A stretch of DNA of 64,000 nucleotides from NCBI GenBank assembly GCA_000934385.1, contig KN880496.1:53053-117052 (forward strand). Direction: 5' to 3'. Position numbers and translations under genes: made by a program. This document shows, in pieces, positions 60,545 to 64,000 of this stretch; within the stretch, counting starts at the first letter, position 1; each line of letters opens with the position of its first letter. The stretch comes from Cylindrobasidium torrendii FP15055 ss-10 (lineage: Eukaryota > Basidiomycota > Agaricomycetes > Agaricales > Physalacriaceae). The notes beneath the pieces are model-generated. The model did no database searches. It saw nothing but the letters and a program-made list of their open reading frames with translations, and was not told where the DNA came from.

Positions 60545-62156
60545 CCTCCGCCAGGAAAGTGATGGTGGTACAAAGTAAAGCTTGGGAAGGGTCGTGTTTT
60601 GCTACGTCCCGCACGTCATAACCCGACTTCGGCCGGTGCGGCACATGTGCCTCTACCGTGTGGCGCAACGTAGCCATTGCGTACATCGCCTGCTCACACG
60701 CCAGAAAATAGCAGCGGGGTACCGGCAATCGTCTCCCGACGGCAGCGCGGGGAATCTGTGCACTTCCGGTACGTTGTTTATCCGAAAACACCCACGAGCC
60801 AATGGAAAGTACCCATTTTCATCAACATTCTCCCAACTGTGAGTTCAATGATGCATGCATGAGTTTTGCGCTGAAGCATAGGCATTTTCAAGTGGTTAGC
60901 TCAACGTCTAATCCCTCAACTGTAACATTGATTGAGCGAAGCGAATGATTCGAAGACTCGAGTATATGCGCATGCATAAGTCCTGGCTGCAAAGCAAACA
61001 ATTTATGACCGGCATCGGTGCGTTGAATGCAGACATCAGTCATTCGTTTCGAAAGGTTTTGAGTCAACAGCTCCAGTGACAGGCGTAGGAACACTCAACC
61101 CACCAATGTAACAGGCCCTTCAAGTTGTCGGGGAGCCCTTAATATCATGTCTACATACCGCCATGATTTTGTAGCGAGCGGGTTGGAGGTGGGAAACGGG
61201 AGAAATGTGGGAACGAGAAAATCCAGCTCATGGGTACGCGCCGGTACGCGATTAAGAAGCACTACATGAGCCCCGGCTGTCGGGGAACACCTAAACTAGA
61301 GTGTGCACGCCCAAGGACGAGGAGGTCGCACAAGTACTACACGCCAATAAAAATGCATGTGTCAGTAGTTGGGGTGGTTGGGGCAAAGGCGTACTCGGAT
61401 GCGATGACTTTGTCTTTTGTTTTATAGGCGCTCCCCCGTTATTAAACTTATCTTCTCGTGTTGAGTGTGCTACGACTTCTTGTAAGTGCACTAGTTTGGT
61501 TTCCCGTTGTATACGCACCACACTCTTTGACTTGATCTTCGAAGTCTCCAGCAAGCTTCGAGTGGGAATAGTACACAAAAGGTGGTGGTGTTCAGAAGAT
61601 GCCTAGACGATGGAACACTATAAACAGTGAAGGAATTATCATTGTCGACAAGGAAAGTGGTGGGCAGTGGAATGGAACTCTCGGTCTGACTTGACTTGCG
61701 TCGCCTCGGAATCCGGACACGGGCGAATCACGCGGCCGCCGGCACACTGAGATGTGGTTGCAAGCTCGGAACAGTATTCCACAAGGCTTTACACAATATT
61801 TGGGAAGATAAGCAGGATGGTCGAGAGTTTTGGCCTTCGTAAGAGATAGCACCTTTGTTCGAATTTATCCGTATTTTCGCGCCCCGCCCAGGGCGAGAGA
61901 GCGGCGCAGGTCGCAAAAGGCGATTTATTCGGAAGTTGGCTCGGCATCTGCCGATCAAAAGTAATTTTAATCGAAACGCCCCGTGATCGAAGAAGCGGTT
62001 GCCTGCGAGGCGTGTTGGAGTCGCAACTTGACTTTTGACCACGACGGCCATCTTTTCTTTGTTTTTTCCCGCCAGCGTCCGTGCTACCCTCCCGCCGTCG
62101 TCACTGTGAATAATAATCCTCCTCCGCCGCCGCCGACGTCCCCGACGGAAATACCA
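60545..62156. other. divergent intergenic region, KGD1 / PH-CRIB
   Basis: 1.6 kb with both promoters. Pyrimidine-rich sequence lies just upstream of the PH-CRIB gene, and a CCG-repeat (CCTCCGCCGCCGCCG) near 62119-62133 falls in its presumed leader. No other gene seen. Confidence 0.5.
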
Positions 62157-62843
62157 ATGCCTTTCATCACTAAGGAGGAGTCCAGAAAGGCGACCAACTC
62201 CACCTCCGTTATTCGCACAGGCTATGTTGGCGTAAAGTCAAAAGGAGTGTTTGCGGGCTGGATCTGGAAACGCCGCTGGGTGCAGTTGACAGAGACGACG
62301 TTGATGTTCTACAAATCAGAGGTGCGTTGTAGTGCTCGCCTTTCTTAAAGTGACCAACTCTTGTCGCTAGAACTCAGCCCGGCCGTGCAAGACCATCCTC
62401 ACCAGAGACCTCAGTACCGTCGAACGCACCGAGATGCGTCCGTACTGCGTCCTCCTACAGACTTCGAACCGCGCTCGTTCGGCCGCCAAGACGTACCTAC
62501 TCTCCTTTGACGGCGACGATGAGCTGTACGCATGGCAGGACGACATCTATAATCGCAGCTCGCTCGGAAACGTGATGAGTGGGCCCACTGGATTCGTGCA
62601 TCACGTTCACGTTGGATTCGACACTGGTGGCTTCACCGTGCGTCTGCCAGCAGCCCGTCTCCACAATCACGCTAATATCACGCAGGGACTTCCCAACGAG
62701 TGGGACGCAGCTGTAGCCGGTGCCCCCGTCGACGAAAAGGCTAGGCCGCTGGTTGCCGAGTCGGGGCCTAGTTCGTCGTCTCCATGTCACCAAGTCTAAC
62801 ACTCATCCCCTTTTCAGATACGGCGGCCCCTCCTCAGTCTTGA
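62157..62843 (+). CDS. small PH-CRIB domain protein (Cdc42/Rac effector-like)
   Basis: Exons 62157-62321, 62371-62770 and 62818-62843 give 196 aa. A pleckstrin-homology domain (about 20-125; 'RTGYVGVKSKGVFAGWIWKR', 'RWVQLTETTLMFYKSE', 'YLLSFDGDDELYAWQDDIY') binds membrane phosphoinositides. It is followed by a p21-binding CRIB motif 'SGPTGFVHHVHVGFD' and 'GLPNEW' as in PAK/Cla4 kinases, which bind GTP-loaded Cdc42/Rac. No kinase domain follows: the frame ends shortly after with 'GPNTAAPPQS'. Without the last intron the frame would stop at 62799. It is either a genuine small effector or a kinase gene cut short; nothing kinase-like appears in the next 1.1 kb. Confidence 0.83.
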
Positions 62844-63679
62844 TGGGCCCTCGGCCAGCCAGCGCCCGGTATGACCATCTATCCATCATGCGCCATGTCC
62901 CTCACATCTTTCTCAGGCAGCGCTGTCCCCGTGCAGCGTTGATCTCTGCACTTGTCCCCCCTCCTGTATATATACCTAGCAAATTTCTTTGCTTTTCTTC
63001 TCCCGGAACACCTCGCTCGCATTGTACTTGTAGTGGTTGTAGGCACTAAGTTATTACCCCCCACCTAATCCATGATATGTCTTCACCTTAGCATATCTTC
63101 TCGCATGGACCCCTTGTTTCGGGCTAGGATTCGTGTGGCTAGTGCGTAGGCCAGTGCCATATAGACTACTGTGAAGTTTCTTTGGCGCAGTCTGCTATAA
63201 TTCCCTCGTTAAAGCTTGCCCTCGTTTATTTACGTCTTTCTCGAATTAGTTGTCACCGATGTTGGTGTGAATTTGGTTTGCGTCCACGGAGCAGCGCGCG
63301 ATTGATTCTGGATTGTGTTTGTGTTCCGCTGTGAATCCTCCATCACAGCGGATCTCTTCTCCGTCCGACGAAAAGTACACGGCCGCGCACTCTGGACGAA
63401 CTGAGTGTGGTCGGACAGAGAACCGGTTTGAGGTTATCCGCGTGTGCCCTTAGCGTACTTCGGCGAGTCGCAGTCAGAGTGCATCGCGATCGAGAACGCA
63501 CTGAGTTCGAATTTCGGGATGCACTCAGGTTTAGTGCCACAGCACCCGCGGCAAGGTACGTCGTGGTTGGGGGCATCAATCCCGATGCCCGACGCTTTCC
63601 CGCCTTGATGAGAGGATACTAGGGTGTTCGACGAAAAAAGATATCATTTAACTGTATAAATACCAGCCATTGTACATAA
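62844..63679. other. intergenic, no gene seen
   Basis: 3' flank of the PH-CRIB gene, T-rich with scattered short frames. No kinase exons or repeats found. Confidence 0.5.
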
Positions 63680-64000
63680 CTACTCCTGCATGCCCTCAGC
63701 CCAGAAAACACCTGAGAAAACGTGAGTCAATGTCCCGTCATGCAACAATGCACTTACTGACAGGGAAAGCACAATCCTGGACCACTTGCTGACTTTGTCC
63801 TGGAGAATGTATCAGTGAAATGGGCTGAATAGATAGATACCGTGGGGACGTACCGGTGATGAAAGAGTGGTCAAGCGAGTGTGATTGCAAGCAGGTCGAT
63901 TCGTTGCATTGACAATGATTGTCTGCGCGTATCGGTCAATGAAACACTGGGGAGCGCGGACAGGGCAAGGATCAGTAAGTGGCAAGGCGCGACATTGCTG
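63680..64000 (-). CDS. 3' end of an unrecognised gene (partial)
   Basis: Two frame-compatible exons on the minus strand, 63946-63854 (31 codons, 'CFIDRYAQTIIVNATNRPAC') and 63799-63680 (40 codons ending 'GVFWAEGMQE'), joined by a 54-nt GTACGT..CAG intron; an acceptor at 63947 leads further upstream. The last exon may itself hold an intron (GTAAGT near 63757). N-glycosylation-type sequons and Cys residues hint at a secreted protein. The gene continues beyond the window; the family is not recognised. Confidence 0.35.

Overview
The window looks like nuclear DNA of an Agaricomycete (mushroom-forming basidiomycete). The genes are dense and rich in introns; about 100 introns could be read, nearly all 43-60 nt with GT..AG ends (three are GC..AG). 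Gene families typical of that group recur: TRI5-type terpene synthases, wax-synthase-like acyltransferases, GH55 and PL14 carbohydrate enzymes, F-box/LRR proteins, a DUF6699 protein and lineage-restricted unknown families. I could not fix the species. All exon coordinates were derived by hand from splice motifs, reading-frame continuity and comparison between paralogues, without RNA evidence.

Left part (1-31 kb): the 3' end of an F-box/LRR-like gene; a degraded stretch; a convergent pair of trichodiene-synthase-like terpene synthases (3.5-6.3 kb); a short unrecognised gene abutting the second; a DUF6699 protein; PER1 (GPI-lipid remodelling); a 12-exon secreted GH55 exo-beta-1,3-glucanase; a PP2C phosphatase; an 11-exon MFS sugar transporter; two SnoaL/NTF2-like genes (one with a premature stop); a PL14 polysaccharide lyase; a convergent pair of NmrA-like reductases (one frameshifted); and a cysteine-rich single-pass receptor-like protein.

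Right part (31-64 kb): two tandem wax-synthase/MBOAT-like acyltransferases; an F-box gene ending 36 bp from a third SnoaL-like gene; ADA3 (SAGA); a second F-box gene; mitochondrial tryptophanyl-tRNA synthetase and NAA35 (NatC), divergent with start codons 33 bp apart; an intron-containing tRNA-Pro(UGG); two divergent unknown genes; a full-length cytochrome P450; a second, tandem pair of terpene synthases; KGD1 (2-oxoglutarate dehydrogenase E1); a small PH-CRIB protein; and a fragmentary 3' end of another gene.

The main theme is terpenoid metabolism laid over housekeeping genes: four TRI5-type cyclases in two pairs about 47 kb apart, with a P450 next to one pair and tailoring-type genes (acyltransferases, NmrA reductases, SnoaL-like proteins, a transporter) scattered between. 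The clearest evolutionary evidence is that the spacer between the two tandem cyclases contains a decayed copy of the KGD1 3' end. It marks a tandem duplication of a unit of about 1.9 kb made of cyclase plus KGD1 tail. Whether the scattered genes form one pathway is inference.
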